Part shown: piece after piece, positions 1-10,688 of the stretch | Position numbering within the stretch: the first letter of the stretch is position 1 | Layout: each line of letters begins with the position of its first letter | Made by a program: the position numbers and the translations under genes | Notes under the pieces: model-generated | Database searches by the model: none | The model's input: only the letters and a program-made list of their open reading frames with translations | What the model was told of the DNA's origin: nothing | Assembly (NCBI GenBank): GCA_050084985.1 | Contig: JBITNC010000001.1 | Location: 6,696,001 to 6,760,000 of the forward strand | Direction of reading: 5' to 3' | Source: Nageia nagi | Taxonomy: Eukaryota; Pinophyta | DNA length: 64,000 nucleotides

Positions 1-839
1 GCAGATGAAGAGAAGGATTTACTTAAGTATAAATGACAAGCATTTCATTCTCACTAAGGCACATTATCAGGGCCTCATGATGCAGGCCACATAATTTTGA
101 GCTCTTGAAATTGCAAGACCCATTTTGGTGTGGCTTCTTCAAAAGCACATCAGGAGATTCAAGAGTGGGCCGACCATCTGACATCACCAAAGAGGAGTGG
201 AAATCCGTAGAGCTCGAGGAAAATTCAGGGCAGATTTGATTTGCTTGTAGATTTGATCTATCCACTTTCTTTTTTAGTTCATATGTATTTATGGGGTTTT
301 GGAAATTGTCATTTCATTGATTTGACCAATGTGTTGATGAGTTTACTTCCACCAGATCAAATGTCAAACTTTGCTACCGCATCTAATTTTATTTTCATAG
401 ACTAGAAGTGCATTTGATTTTTCGGTGCTAGTATTTATTTTTTGTTAGTTATTAAATGCCATGGCATACAAAGTAGCATAGATGTTTGTGATGATTTGAC
501 GTTTATTTCCATATTAGATTTGATACTTTTAGGGCAAGATTAGGGCAACATCGCATTTATTGCGGCTGCCTTTTTTGAAACTATAAGTACCTGATTTAGG
601 TCATTTTGTAATAGAGTTTTTGAGAGGATGAAAAGGAGTGTGACAATTAGATAGAAAAGTTTGCTATGCTATAGAAGAGTTATCTCTCTGAAAAATAGTT
701 TCTATTTGGAAGTATTGCTTTGAAGATTAATGCAATTGGAGACTTCATTTCGTGGGATTATGCATATTATCTTGTAAGATTTTCTTACGAGTTTGGATAA
801 TTTTTACTGCTTAAGTGCATTCTCTTTGAAAACTAAGAG
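1..839. other. No recognisable gene; AT-rich flank
   Basis: No protein family was recognised here. The minus strand is open for 80 codons between 265 and 23, but the translation resembles nothing I know and has no partner exon. The stretch around 540-640 (a 'agggcaaca' block followed by a TATA-like 'ctataagta') echoes the pattern seen at 1,895-1,940 in the family-C LTR, so part of it may be another diverged piece of that repeat. Confidence 0.3.
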
Positions 840-2375
840 TTTTAAGAGGAGATAGTTGAATATTTTGTGAAGTATGGATTATTCATTGCATGATTCGCAC
901 ATAAGTGTATGTATTCTGCGGCGAAAAGCTTATCTCTATGTCATTGAGCTAGAATATGTATTCATATGTGGTCCTTTCCCTTGATTTTTCATTTCCATCA
1001 AGTCTTCCATCCTAAAGCCAACAACTTCCTGCTCTCGTCTAGTAGCAACTTGAGCTTTGCTATTTGCTGCTAGGCTTGATAAGTGAATACATATTTCTCA
1101 AGGAATCCGGAGATGACCTGCTGAGACATTGCATCACTAGTGGATGTTTCTTTGCTAGCTTGACTTAAACTTCCTGTGCCTCTCACTTTTTATTTTCTTT
1201 TCTTTTCTTTGAAAACCAGTTTCCCTTTCGTTGTTGCTAAATCCTCAAATGACCTCAAGTTTAAACGAATCTCAGTAAAATAATAAGACATAACCTAACC
1301 AAAAAACAAAGTCTAGAGCCCTTATATAACAAGTTCACAACTCTCATCTCTCCTTACTTGAGTTGCTCTAGGATTCACAAACCATTAGACAAACTATAAA
1401 GAGACAAGTGACAAACTATAAGTCATAGTGACCTGAAAAGAAACCTTGGGGTAGAGAGTCCTTTCAAATGGGAGTAGGTAACGTTACTTCACCTAAGTTG
1501 TTGAGTCCATTCCTAGTGTTGATTGCAACCTTGCTTAGGAGGAAAGGAAAACACATCAACACAAGGCAATATTAGTCAGCCTAGGCAACATCAGTCAACC
1601 TTGACATCAGTTACCACACCTCAAGCTAGTAAGCATGCTACAAACTAGTCAACATGCCACAAGGGCTTACTAAGAACAATTGCTGATTTTGCAAGTGAAG
1701 AAGGCCCAAAGATTGATGGAGCATACTTGAAGTTGATGATAGAAGATGCATCACTTATGCAATTTATGGATCAGCCACCTTAGATTTAGTCAGAATCCAG
1801 TTTTGAAGTCAATCTATGTTAGTTGACTTAAATTTTGAAGTCAGTCTATGTTTGCTAACTTAGCGAAATGTAATTTTTTTTTAAAATTAGAATTAGGGCA
1901 ACACTAAGAAGGCCTAGAAATTCTATAAATAGACCCAAGGGGGTTTTATTTTAGTAGAATGAAATTTTGTGAAAAATCAAAATCTTTTGTAAGAGGAGCA
2001 AACTTGAAATTTTTTGTATAACTCTTTTTACAAAGGTAATGCTAAGTGGTGAGTTAAAGACCAAAGCGAATATATCATTTATGGAGTTGTGGACTGGATC
2101 TTGTTGTAGCTTTCATCTATAATTTGAATGCTTTCGCGTTTTTCTTTGATAACGTATGAGTTTTAGGAAAAAATTGTTGAAAATTCTCTAAAGCATTTGA
2201 ATTGCTTTAAGATTGTTACTTATCCATAGTTTGCATGTTTAATAAATGTATTTTGAATTCGCTTTCTTTCTACTCCATTTGATTAGAAGATTCATTCAAA
2301 ACAAGTCATTTCATGAGTTTTGCACTAAGTTCTTTTGATTGCCAATCGGTCCTATAAAAGTACCAACAATCAACT
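840..2375 (+). repeat. Family-C LTR-like repeat, copy 1
   Basis: This segment is clearly related, in the same orientation, to about 9,192-10,335. Shared landmarks in order are the 'gaaaccttggggta' block (1,441), 'cttagcgaaatgtaattttt' (1,860), 'ttttacaaaggtaatgc' (2,027), 'gaaaattctctaaagc' (2,177) and 'gccaatcggtc' (2,341). A TATA-like TATAAATA lies at 1,924-1,931, as expected for a plus-strand LTR promoter. A short direct repeat (1,801-1,830 and 1,834-1,864) is internal. I read it as a long terminal repeat of an old gypsy-type element whose other LTR is the 9.2-10.3 kb copy. The left edge is uncertain, and no TG/CA ends or target duplication were established. Confidence 0.55.
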
Positions 2376-2396
2376 TCACTCTTACTTGAAATAATT

Positions 2397-2886
2397 TTGA
2401 AAACAATCATTTATTTCAAGCTTGATGAATTGAATGAAACTATCTTAATTGATCTGAAAAGAAAGAAGTTTAGACAATGCTTCATTGTAATGGTTGCTTT
2501 GAAACCAAACCAGCATTGTGTTGAAACATTCGCTCTCATTTGCTTACTTTTCCTTTTCTTGCTTTCTTTTTTTTTAACTTTCTTTACAATCGCAACAACT
2601 TTCATTGTTCTTGTCTCCTATTGTCGTTCATTTTCATTGGTATTTGCATTTTCGTTTGAGAATCCTCCATCATAGGCCTTTTTAGCTGGAGTTCTATACT
2701 CAAGCTCTCTTTCTCTCCTTCGTAGTCCTATTTGACTTGTAACTGAAGTTGGTTTTGCATGATTATCTCTTGGTTCTGGATCATTCTTCTTGTTAAACTA
2801 TAAATGTTTTGATATTTGTGTTTCAATCCTCTCCAAATGTTGTTTCATCTCTTGGTAAATCTTGTCATTTTCCATTTACATGCTGT
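2397..2886 (-). pseudogene. Decayed gag-like N-terminal fragment
   Basis: Read on the minus strand from about 2,886, the frame begins MENDKIYQEMKQHLERIETQ and continues for about 160 codons with only two TAG stops. The translation is strongly charged: a helical start, an Arg/Glu-rich middle (LRRRERELEYRTP) and a Lys-rich stretch near its end. Helical, Arg-rich N-terminal regions like this are typical of Ty3/gypsy gag proteins before the capsid domain, but the capsid itself is absent here. It lies just inside the family-C LTR copy yet reads on the opposite strand, so it may belong to another element. The gag assignment is an inference from composition and is only moderately secure. Confidence 0.35.
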
Positions 2887-3160
2887 TAGTACGAGCACTC
2901 ACCTTGATTTTTGCCACCCCTTAGCATGTTGTTGAGCCCATAGATAGTGTAGAGGTGGTCTAATCCAACCAACCTAGGGTATAAGCCCCTATTCAAATAT
3001 GACTTTTTTGTCTTGTTAGGATTGAATTTGTAATTTTAAAATTGTGATGTAGGGGCTGTTCATTCCTATTTTCACTTTCATATATATCTTTTGGGGTCTA
3101 GGAGGTATGAGGAAAGTTGAACCCTCACTTAAGAGGAAAATACCATGAACTAGATTCCTT

Positions 3161-3595
3161 TTGATGCTTGCGGCTATGGTTCTTTACGACAATATTTCTT
3201 TAACACCATCATTTATATTGGATTTACCACCCCTAGATCTCGAATGTTATCCATCGTACCCTCAAATCCGAGGATCCTTTGAACCCAACAATTATTGTAC
3301 TATCATGATTGACCACACCTTGGCCAAATTGTGTGCCACCATTATTGAGAAGTACCTATCATAGCTGGTAGATGCTAGAGGCTTTAGGGCATGAGGATAG
3401 GCGATTTCCATAGGGATTACTACCTCTGACCACATCCTCACCCTTCAAGAGATAATTTAGGCTTACAGTGTTAAAGCATTGGGCATTTTGGGAATGGATG
3501 CCAAAGCATTGGCTGATTTGGGCTTGAATGCGTTTACTCTCATTTTGACCTATGTTTCGAACTTTCAATCCTTTCAATGCATAAAATTTTGATGA
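3161..3595 (+). pseudogene. Unrecognised protein-like frame with in-frame stops
   Basis: A single plus-strand frame from the ATG at 3,161 stays protein-like for about 145 codons. It is uninterrupted to the TAG at 3,362, then carries a TGA and two further TAG codons without any frameshift, and ends at paired TGA codons near 3,590. Recognisable composition includes a Pro/Tyr-rich start (LECYPSYPQIRGSFEPNN) and a later hydrophobic segment (ADLGLNAFTLILTYVSNF). The stops fit C-to-T decay of Gln or Arg codons, so this was probably once one reading frame. I do not recognise the family. Its position between two family-C LTR copies suggests a retroelement protein, but that is an inference. Confidence 0.35.
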
Positions 3596-4049
3596 TTCAA
3601 CTGTGATGATAAAGGATGATATTTTTTTAATTTCAAGGTTACACAACCCCGCAAAATGAGGATATGGGGGAATGTGCATCCAGGATCCTTGGGGGGATCT
3701 TTTTTGGGGAACGTTTCGAGAATGATAGAGGATTGATAAGTATAATACTAGTAAAAATTCTTGAAATTTTAGATATTTGAGATTTCATTGTTTCAAATTC
3801 ATTATTATCATCAATTCAATCATGTATACAAAACTTGGAATTGGAATTAGACATCATGTATGAATAAGAAAATCAAATAGCCATAATCAATGATCATAAG
3901 ACATGTAATTAAGTTTGAATCACTCTAGCACATGATATATTATTAATGTGATTGTGAAATCGGAAATACTGAAATTATAGTAGTAAAATTGTAAATCTAA
4001 ATACATAGACTAGAAGTAGACTTTGACATGAATATGTCAAGTAGCAAAA
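3596..4049. other. No gene seen; AT-rich spacer
   Basis: No coding similarity was seen. The left end of the neighbouring family-A LTR lies somewhere near the right side of this stretch but could not be fixed. Confidence 0.3.
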
Positions 4050-5269
4050 TGCCCAAATCAAAATTATGGCTCTATGGTCGGATATCCTGCTTGTAATGAA
4101 CCGAATGCAATCTCAAAATAAATTGATCAATTCCAGCCAAGCAAATGCCCAAGTCAGGCCTAGAAGTATAAATGCAATCTTAAACAACCTCAAGGTGCCA
4201 AAGTTAGGGTTAGGGCATCAATTACAAGCATCAATGATACAACAATGCCAACGTTTGGCTCATACATGCATAAAGAGACAAATATACCACAACGTTGCAA
4301 TAATGAAGCATACACACAAGTAATATGCGATCTGAATGCCCATTGGCTGTATATATGATGTAGAATGAATAGCAATACAATACCAAGCTCCCAGAGTTGG
4401 ATGTTGGCCTCCAAGGAGCCAATTAGGGAACAATGTAGTTCCTCAAAATGGATAGACGGATGGGATAGTCTTGCTCCCTTAGAACCCGAACCCTCTCCAC
4501 TAAAAGAGCCCTCCTTTGATTGTGGAAATCATTGAAGGTAGAAGCGAGACCTCAAAATACCACTGGATGGGCAAGGGTGCTACACCAACGTCGTAGACTA
4601 AGAGGATCCCTCATCCTAATAGCCCTCCTAGATGCTGCACCTAGGGGATTGCTTAACGTTGCTAAGTCTTCTTGTTCTTCCAACAGAATAAGTGTAATAA
4701 TAATCAAGCATATCCAATAATGAGGCTCCAGTGTCCTTTTATAACACTTGGCTAGATTTGTATCTCACCTGGGAATCATTGCCAACTCCTCTAATCCAAC
4801 GTTAGCCTTCTGGAGGGCCCAAAATGCCCAACGTGGGTGCCTAGGGGTCAAGCATGCCAACGTAGGGGCCCTGAGTGTCATAAGTGCCAATGTGGGGGTT
4901 TGAGGTGCCATGCATGCCTAACGTGGGTCAAGGAGCCATGCGTGGGGGTTGGGTGTCATCATGGGCCAATGTGGGGGTCTAGGAGTCTCCCCAAGGGTAA
5001 CGCATGTACATAAGTGCTCATCCCATCTCTTAAGTGCTAAATGGACCTTGGGATTCCCACAATCATGATCAAGATCTCCAAGTACACTAAAACTCCTAAT
5101 CAATGCTTGGGAGGGAGACGTCCCACTTGGGGGTCACAACGGGGTCCATTTAGCAATGAAATCTTCTATCCCAAGAAATAACTTAAAAGCCAATGCAATA
5201 ATAAAATATATTACAAAGAGGAATCCGTTGGATCCCATAATTATTTCCAATAATACAAGGGGGATGTCA
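4050..5269 (-). repeat. Family-A gypsy LTR, copy 1 (minus orientation)
   Basis: The reverse complement starts TGACATCCC at 5,269 and matches the plus-strand family-A LTR at 48,529 (block 'gggatcc ... aatatatttta ... ccaagtggga'). It is preceded, in its own orientation, by a purine-rich tract at 5,287-5,270 almost identical to the one before the 3' LTR at 52,832, so this is a 3' LTR of a minus-strand element. Between about 4,798 and 4,975 the motif CCAACGT(G/T)GG and variants recur about every 30 bases. The far end near 4,050 is approximate. Confidence 0.7.
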
Positions 5270-5569
5270 CAAAGCCTCCCCTCTTGAATTGGTTGCCCTC
5301 AAGTAATGGTGGAAGACTGCAACTGCAATGTTCCAAATGAACATTTGTGCCAAATGTACTCTTCAATTCCAACTAGGGTTTCCAAACCCTCAGTCAGTCT
5401 CCCACGTTGAGCCCCTAAGGCTTTCGGACACTTGCCAACTCCAACGTTGGGCCTCCAAGACACCCAACAACTCCCCAAACCGGACGTTGGGCTCCTAGGG
5501 CATCAAATACCTCCACAGGCTTGACGTCAGCCTTTCTACACTACCATTTGCATACTACACCTCACGAAT
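5270..5569 (-). repeat. Family-A internal remnant: polypurine tract and short 30-bp array
   Basis: This short stretch lies between two family-A LTRs. It starts with the polypurine tract (on the minus strand 'caagaggggaggctttg') and is followed by a few diverged units containing CCAACGTTGGGC-like cores near 5,400-5,530. It corresponds to the region just upstream of the 3' LTR in the plus-strand copy at 52,000-52,831. All gag and pol sequence is missing. Confidence 0.6.
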
Positions 5570-7250
5570 GCATATAATGATGAATTATAAATGGGATACC
5601 ATCACAATATCCATACACTGGAAAACCAACATAAACAAATGGTCTAAACCCTAACACATGCACATGAATACCAATCGCACAACAAGAATGAGATAAGCAA
5701 TATTATTAGATCCCAAATCACCCTAAGGCTTGTATAGTGATAGCTGAGTACAATACTAGGCCCTCTCGGCCAGATCTAGCAATCCACACTCTGAACACAC
5801 AATCGAAACCGTGGGATAGATGAATCCCCTCAGTACCTGATTCCACCCTTGCGAAGGAGCCTCCTCGAATCCCGATGAACCACTGAAGGTGGGGGTTGGC
5901 CCTCGGATGCCACTGGATGGGTTAGATGCTTCACCTAACCGTAGATGCTTGGGATCCCTCAGCCCAAACACGCTCTGGATGCTCCATCTAGGAAAGTACA
6001 CTTGACGTGTCACACGGACAGAGTAGTAATAGCAATATCAATAATTCAGTCTATCTCCAAATGAACTCCTTTCAAGTATTTATAAGCTCCAGTCAATAGT
6101 TCAACTTGAACTTATCCATAAATGTAATGACCCTATTTTTGAGAATATCTTGTATTTGGGATTTTCCACAAATCTCTTTTTCTACAAGTTAGATATGGCC
6201 GTTGCACCTTCAGAATTGGATAGAGCATCTCGTGGCATTTGCTTTAAGTGGTCACACGACCCCTTTTGGACAAGAAACGACGGAGTTATGGCTACTTGAA
6301 GTTCACCAGTGGGACCAGTTTTCCATATCGCGCCCACACACGAAAATCCACTTAACTTAGTGGATTTCCTACTTAAAAGTGCAACGTTGGATTATAATAA
6401 GCTTTTATGTTATTCTATTGTTATTTTAAGTACTTTTATTTGTAATAAAGCTAATCAATGGCTTAGATTAGCTTAGAGGGGTCAATGCAAGATTAGGGTT
6501 GGAGTCTATATAAGGAGATGCAACACTCCATTTTGGGCATGTTATTGATATTATTGAAATTGAAATCTGAAACCCTTGAGTTTCTTTGAATGAAGATCGA
6601 AGGTCTTGCTCACTCCAAAGTGCATTGAAGCTGCATGGTTGGGATCTTTGGCAATTTCATTGAAGGTTTGATTTCCCTAACAACACAAAAATGCAAAAAT
6701 AGTCCCAAAGAGATTCGTGGCATTTTGGGGGTGTTATATTTACATTTTGATGTTATTTTGTGGATGCCCTTGGTTATTCCAGGGCATGTATTGTCTTGCA
6801 ATAGTTTAATATGTTCTCTTGGCTGGTTATTTCTCATTTCTGGGTGTCTTTTGAGTAATATTTCAGTTTTGTATATTTTCTATACTTGTATTTCTGTAAT
6901 TTCGTTTTTGGGACATTACAATAAACCTTCTATTCCAATGTTTGGCTTTTGGAGGGCCCCAGTGACTTTAATGCACCGTTATGATGTCTTGGAATGCCAA
7001 CGCAACAAAATAAGGCCTAGTAATGCCAAAGTGAGGTCCCAATCAACTTGAAGTGCCGATGTTGAGGTGTGGAGCCCTCCTTGAGGTGGCGCAAGCATGA
7101 CTACCATTCTGGGATACTAGGACTCATTGGGATTCCCACAACTCAAGATGTCCAACCTACAACACACTAACACAACTACTTAAGAGAGAGATGTTTTGCT
7201 AGGGGCTCACAAGTGGGGTCCACATGACCCAATATGTCTCTTGTCTTAAG
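5570..7250 (-). repeat. Family-A gypsy LTR, copy 2, split by a solo LTR
   Basis: The segments 5,570-6,122 and 6,921-7,250 together align with family-A LTR copies 1 and 3: 'acaatactaggccctc' at about 5,750 matches 8,150, and 'gggattcccacaa ... ctcacaagtggggtcc' at 7,130-7,220 matches 4,990-5,150 and 8,970-9,080. The family-D solo LTR at 6,123-6,920 interrupts it with the host duplication ATAAA. The LTR start, which should lie right of 7,250, appears to be missing. Confidence 0.6.
6123..6920 (+). mobile_element. Family-D solo LTR with 5-bp target duplication
   Basis: This 798-bp segment starts TGTAATG and ends CATTACA, giving short inverted termini with TG/CA ends. It is bounded by the perfect direct repeat ATAAA (6,118-6,122 and 6,921-6,925). 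The sequence on either side joins into one continuous family-A LTR. A TATA-like TATATAA lies at 6,517-6,523. It resembles the LTR at 10,689-11,689. No primer site, polypurine tract or coding region is attached, which is what LTR-LTR recombination leaves. Open frames inside it are incidental. Confidence 0.85.
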
Positions 7251-7259
7251 CTGCAACCA

Positions 7260-7975
7260 TGAACATGACCAAAGACAAGGGATATCTCTAAGATATCTAC
7301 TTGGTGAATACAAATCATGGGCAGGTGAAAACAGATGGAACCTTTACTCCGTGCATGAAGCGAAGTCACTTCAAAGCTCAACGTGGAGTTCCAAACTTCC
7401 TCAACAGCCGGTGTGAAGCAAGAAACCTACCCATCCTCCAACGTGGGGTACCAAGTTGCCTTCAGGCTTATCATCCCACTCCCTATGTCCCCTGTACTCC
7501 ACATGGTGAATAGAAACTCCCTCATATCCAATGTTGAGTATCCAACCTCCTTAGGATTCAATACTAGATGACAAGCCTCCTTGAAGCCTGACGTGAGACG
7601 TTTAACCTCTCCAAAGTTCAACATGGGGTGTCTGGCCATGCCAAGGCCCAACGTGAGGTGTCCAACTCCCCCAAGGCTCAACATGAGGTATCCAGCCTCT
7701 CCAATGTCTGGCATGGGTTAGCCAACCTCTCCAAGGCCTAACGTGAGGTGTCCAACTCCTCCAAGACCCAACGTGGGGTGTCCATCCTCTTCAGAACCCA
7801 ATGTGAGGTATCCAGCCTCTCCAAGGCCCAACGTGGGGAGCCAGTAGTCCCTCAAGCTCTTCTTCTCATACTCAAGCTCTCTGATGTGCAACGTAGGGGG
7901 TAGGGGCTCCTTATTGCTTTCTTCCTCATGCCATGACCCCCAACATTGCACCTATTGAGCCAGGAAACAACTCAA
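7260..7975 (-). repeat. Family-A internal remnant with 30-bp minisatellite array
   Basis: About 19 diverged head-to-tail units of 30 bp occupy 7,383-7,951; a typical unit is near 7,742-7,771. On the minus strand the array is open in one frame for most of its length and encodes a 10-residue repeat of the type xVGHLTLGLG. Just beyond it (7,381-7,290) the minus-strand frame contains KGSICFHLP, matching KGSTYFHLL at 52,513-52,540 in the plus-strand copy. The array therefore has a conserved place immediately upstream of the 3' LTR in this family. Confidence 0.65.
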
Positions 7976-7979
7976 AAGC

Positions 7980-9191
7980 TCAACGTGGCACTAGGGCATC
8001 CACAAATCATGCTAAACATGCCATAAACAATCCCTAAAATATGATGTCACACCAAGAGAAGCAAGATATCATCAAACGCATATCACAATGAGACAAGAAA
8101 TGGAGATTAAGTGCGCCAAGGCTAAATTAATGACAAAATGATGAGTACAATACAATACCAGGCCCTCAAGGGCTCAACATTGACCTTCAAGGAGCGAACT
8201 AGGGCACATTGATTTGCAAATATGATCACTCATGTAGATATGTTGTAGAACAACCACACTCTTCCAAATCTGTGGATGCCTCACTGAAGGGCTTCCTCAC
8301 AGGCTAGCTCCTGGCGAAGAGAACAAGTGCGATTTCGGAATGCCATCGGATGGATTCAAAGGTGCAGATTGCTATGGACGCCTCAAGGTAGGGCAACCTC
8401 ACAACACAAACAATCACCTCAACCACTAGTTAGAAGGCGTTCCAAGCCTCTTGTATTCTCCCTGGTCTACACGCCCAAGGGTGCTTGACACCACCAAGTC
8501 TTTAGTAACTCCAAAGAGAAGAAAGGGTTTCAATATAATAATCAACATATCTCTGCAATGATGATCCATTGCCTTATATAACATTCCATGGATCTGGATC
8601 TCACCTCGAAGTCATCACCCAATCTCCCCAATCCAATGTTAGCCTCTTAGAAGCTCCAAAATGCCCAATGTGGGTGTTTAGGGGTCATACATGCCCAACG
8701 TGGGTGTCTAGGGCTCATGCATACCCAATGTGGGTGTTTAGGAGTCATACATGCTCAACGTGGGTGTCTAGAGGTCACATATGCTAACGTGGGTGTCTAG
8801 GAGTCATGCGTGGGTGTCTTGGTGTCATCATGGGCCAACATGGGGGTTTGGGAGTCTCCCCAAGGTTGGCGCAAGTGTGTAAGTGTAATAATGCTCCCCA
8901 AGTCCAACGTTGGGGTTATAGGTGACTATCCATGTTAATGTGCCATCCTAGGTGCTATACAAGACTTGGGATTCCCACAATCAATATTTAGGATCTCCAA
9001 GTGTACAAACAATAAAAAATAACTCATCCTAATCTTGTGAGGAAAATGTCCCTCTTTGGGGTTCACAATGTGGGTCCAATGGACCATTACTTTTCTATCC
9101 CAAGTAACTAATAATGCAAAAACAAAATATTTACAAAGGGAACACCTAGGATCCCAAATTTACTTATTTTTGTTCAAAAAGGGATGTTACA
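7980..9191 (-). repeat. Family-A gypsy LTR, copy 3 (minus orientation)
   Basis: The reverse complement starts TGTAACATCCC at 9,191. It matches copy 1 over most of its length, including 'acaataccaggccctc' (8,152), the CCAACGT-rich block (8,630-8,850) and 'gggattcccacaatca' (8,970). Within 8,640-8,840 six to seven 30-bp units are visible, each with CCAACGTGGG or a close variant. No primer-binding site like the TGGTATCAAAGC at 49,764 was seen next to its inner end; the array follows directly. Confidence 0.7.
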
Positions 9192-10335
9192 AGTTGTTAT
9201 ATGACTTGTGAGCATTTCTTGTGAGTGTATGCTTGTGAGAAAGTTGAACGAACATCTTAAAAAGTTATATGATTGCTACTTGATGAACATTGTTCACTCC
9301 ATATATAAATGGATGTATGTTAGTGAAATTCTCTTTATGTCGTTCGGTTTGATATGCTATTCATGTTATTGCTCTTGGTAACATCATTATAGGCTCGCTC
9401 TTGTCTACAATTTGGACTTGATCATTTGTGGTAAGGTTGGATAAGTGAGTAAGCATATCATAATAAACCCGGAGAGAAGTTGATCTAGCCATTGGTCCAT
9501 TGGTGAACTTGTCTTTTAATAAACTCATCTCTTATGCCATCATCCCCATTTTGCATTTCCTTTAGCTTTTACTTTGTTATTCCCCCCTCCCTATTTTGTT
9601 TTTACCCTCAAAAGTTTATCCTTTCAATTGGTGTAAAACAACTCCAGTGCCCATAGTAAAAGTGGTAACAATTGTTGTCTCTCCTTTCCATTGGCTCATT
9701 CCAAGTTCAAGTTCTTATCACTACCATAGAAAACACTTTGAGATATAGAAACCTTGGGGTAACCAGTCCTCGCAAGCGGAGTTAGTAATGCAGCCTTGAC
9801 CACATGTTTGGATGCCTTTCCATTTATCACTTAAGTTAGACTTGTCAGGATGTTATCTGACTTAGCGAAATGTAATTTTTTTAATGTTTTTTTTTTCTTT
9901 TTATTTATTTATTTATTTTTTTATTTTGTGAAAAACAAATTTGTTTTTGTAAGAGGAACAAACTTGAAAACTTTTGTACAACTCTTTTTACAAAGTTAAT
10001 GCAAATTGGTGACTTAAAGACCAAAGCGAATCTATTATTTATGGAGTTCTGGACTGAATTTGTTGTAGTTTTCTTCTACGATTTGAATGCTCATGCTTTT
10101 CTTTAGTTTTAGGAAAATTTTGTTGAAAATTCTCTAAAGCGTTTGAATTACTTTAAGATTTTTACTTTTCCATGGCTTGCATGCTTAATGAATGTATTCT
10201 GAATTCGTTTTCTTTCTATGCCATTTGATTAGAAGTTTCATTCAAAACAAGTCGGTTCGTGTGTTCTATGCTAAGTTCTTTTAATTGCCAATCGGTCTTG
10301 CAAAAGGAGTACGAACAGTAAACTTCGCTCCTAGC
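9192..10335 (+). repeat. Family-C LTR-like repeat, copy 2
   Basis: This is the direct-orientation partner of 840-2,375, sharing the landmarks listed there, for example 'cttagcgaaatgtaattttt' (9,859), 'ttgttgaaaattctctaaagc' (10,120) and 'attgccaatcggtctt' (10,284). Homology runs to about 10,335. The family-A LTR series (4,050-9,191) abuts it on the left, consistent with family-A elements having landed inside a family-C element. Confidence 0.55.
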
Positions 10336-10688
10336 TCTTACCTTAGATCTCCTTCCCCATTAAGCATTTTAGGGTGGTTAGTGTTCATTGGATCTAAAAA
10401 AAATATTGATGAAACCTAAGGTTTTGGTCAAAAATAATTTTAGTAGTTGGCTTTACCATAAATTTCAATTTTTTGATGGAAAAGAATACAAAATGTCAAG
10501 TTCAATTTGTAAACACAAAAATAATGAACAATGTATTGAAACATGCACATTTGTTTGTGTACATAATAAAAATAGATAAATAACAATGTGTAGTAATTTA
10601 GTATCATGGAATATCTCAAGATGAGATACAAAGAGGTGAAGGATTGGGAGCTTACTTGTAGATGACTTGTGAACTTGGAGGGTTAACC
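10336..10688. other. No gene seen; short AT-rich spacer
   Basis: Only short overlapping open frames on both strands, with low-complexity translations rich in Lys, Asn, Phe and Tyr. Nothing recognisable. Confidence 0.4.

Noticed and set aside
23-265. 80-codon minus-strand open frame at the window edge, considered as a host exon
   Set aside because: No recognisable domain, no convincing splice context and no link to the RCC1 gene, which is on the other strand.
4066-4422. Three overlapping open frames of 63-85 codons on both strands
   Set aside because: They lie inside a family-A LTR; translations show no known domain and are not conserved in the other LTR copies.
6610-7051. Open frame of 138 codons with hydrophobic segments, resembling a membrane protein
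   Set aside because: It crosses the edge of the family-D solo LTR into family-A DNA; the hydrophobicity comes from T-rich sequence and the frame has no counterpart in the second family-D LTR.
7383-7951. CRISPR array
   Set aside because: Units are directly adjacent, diverged and without distinct spacers, and the sequence is a eukaryotic minisatellite inside a retroelement.
8569-8787. Cys/Trp-rich repeated peptide on the plus strand
   Set aside because: It is the antisense-direction translation of the 30-bp LTR units; LTRs are not coding and the frame is not kept in copy 1.
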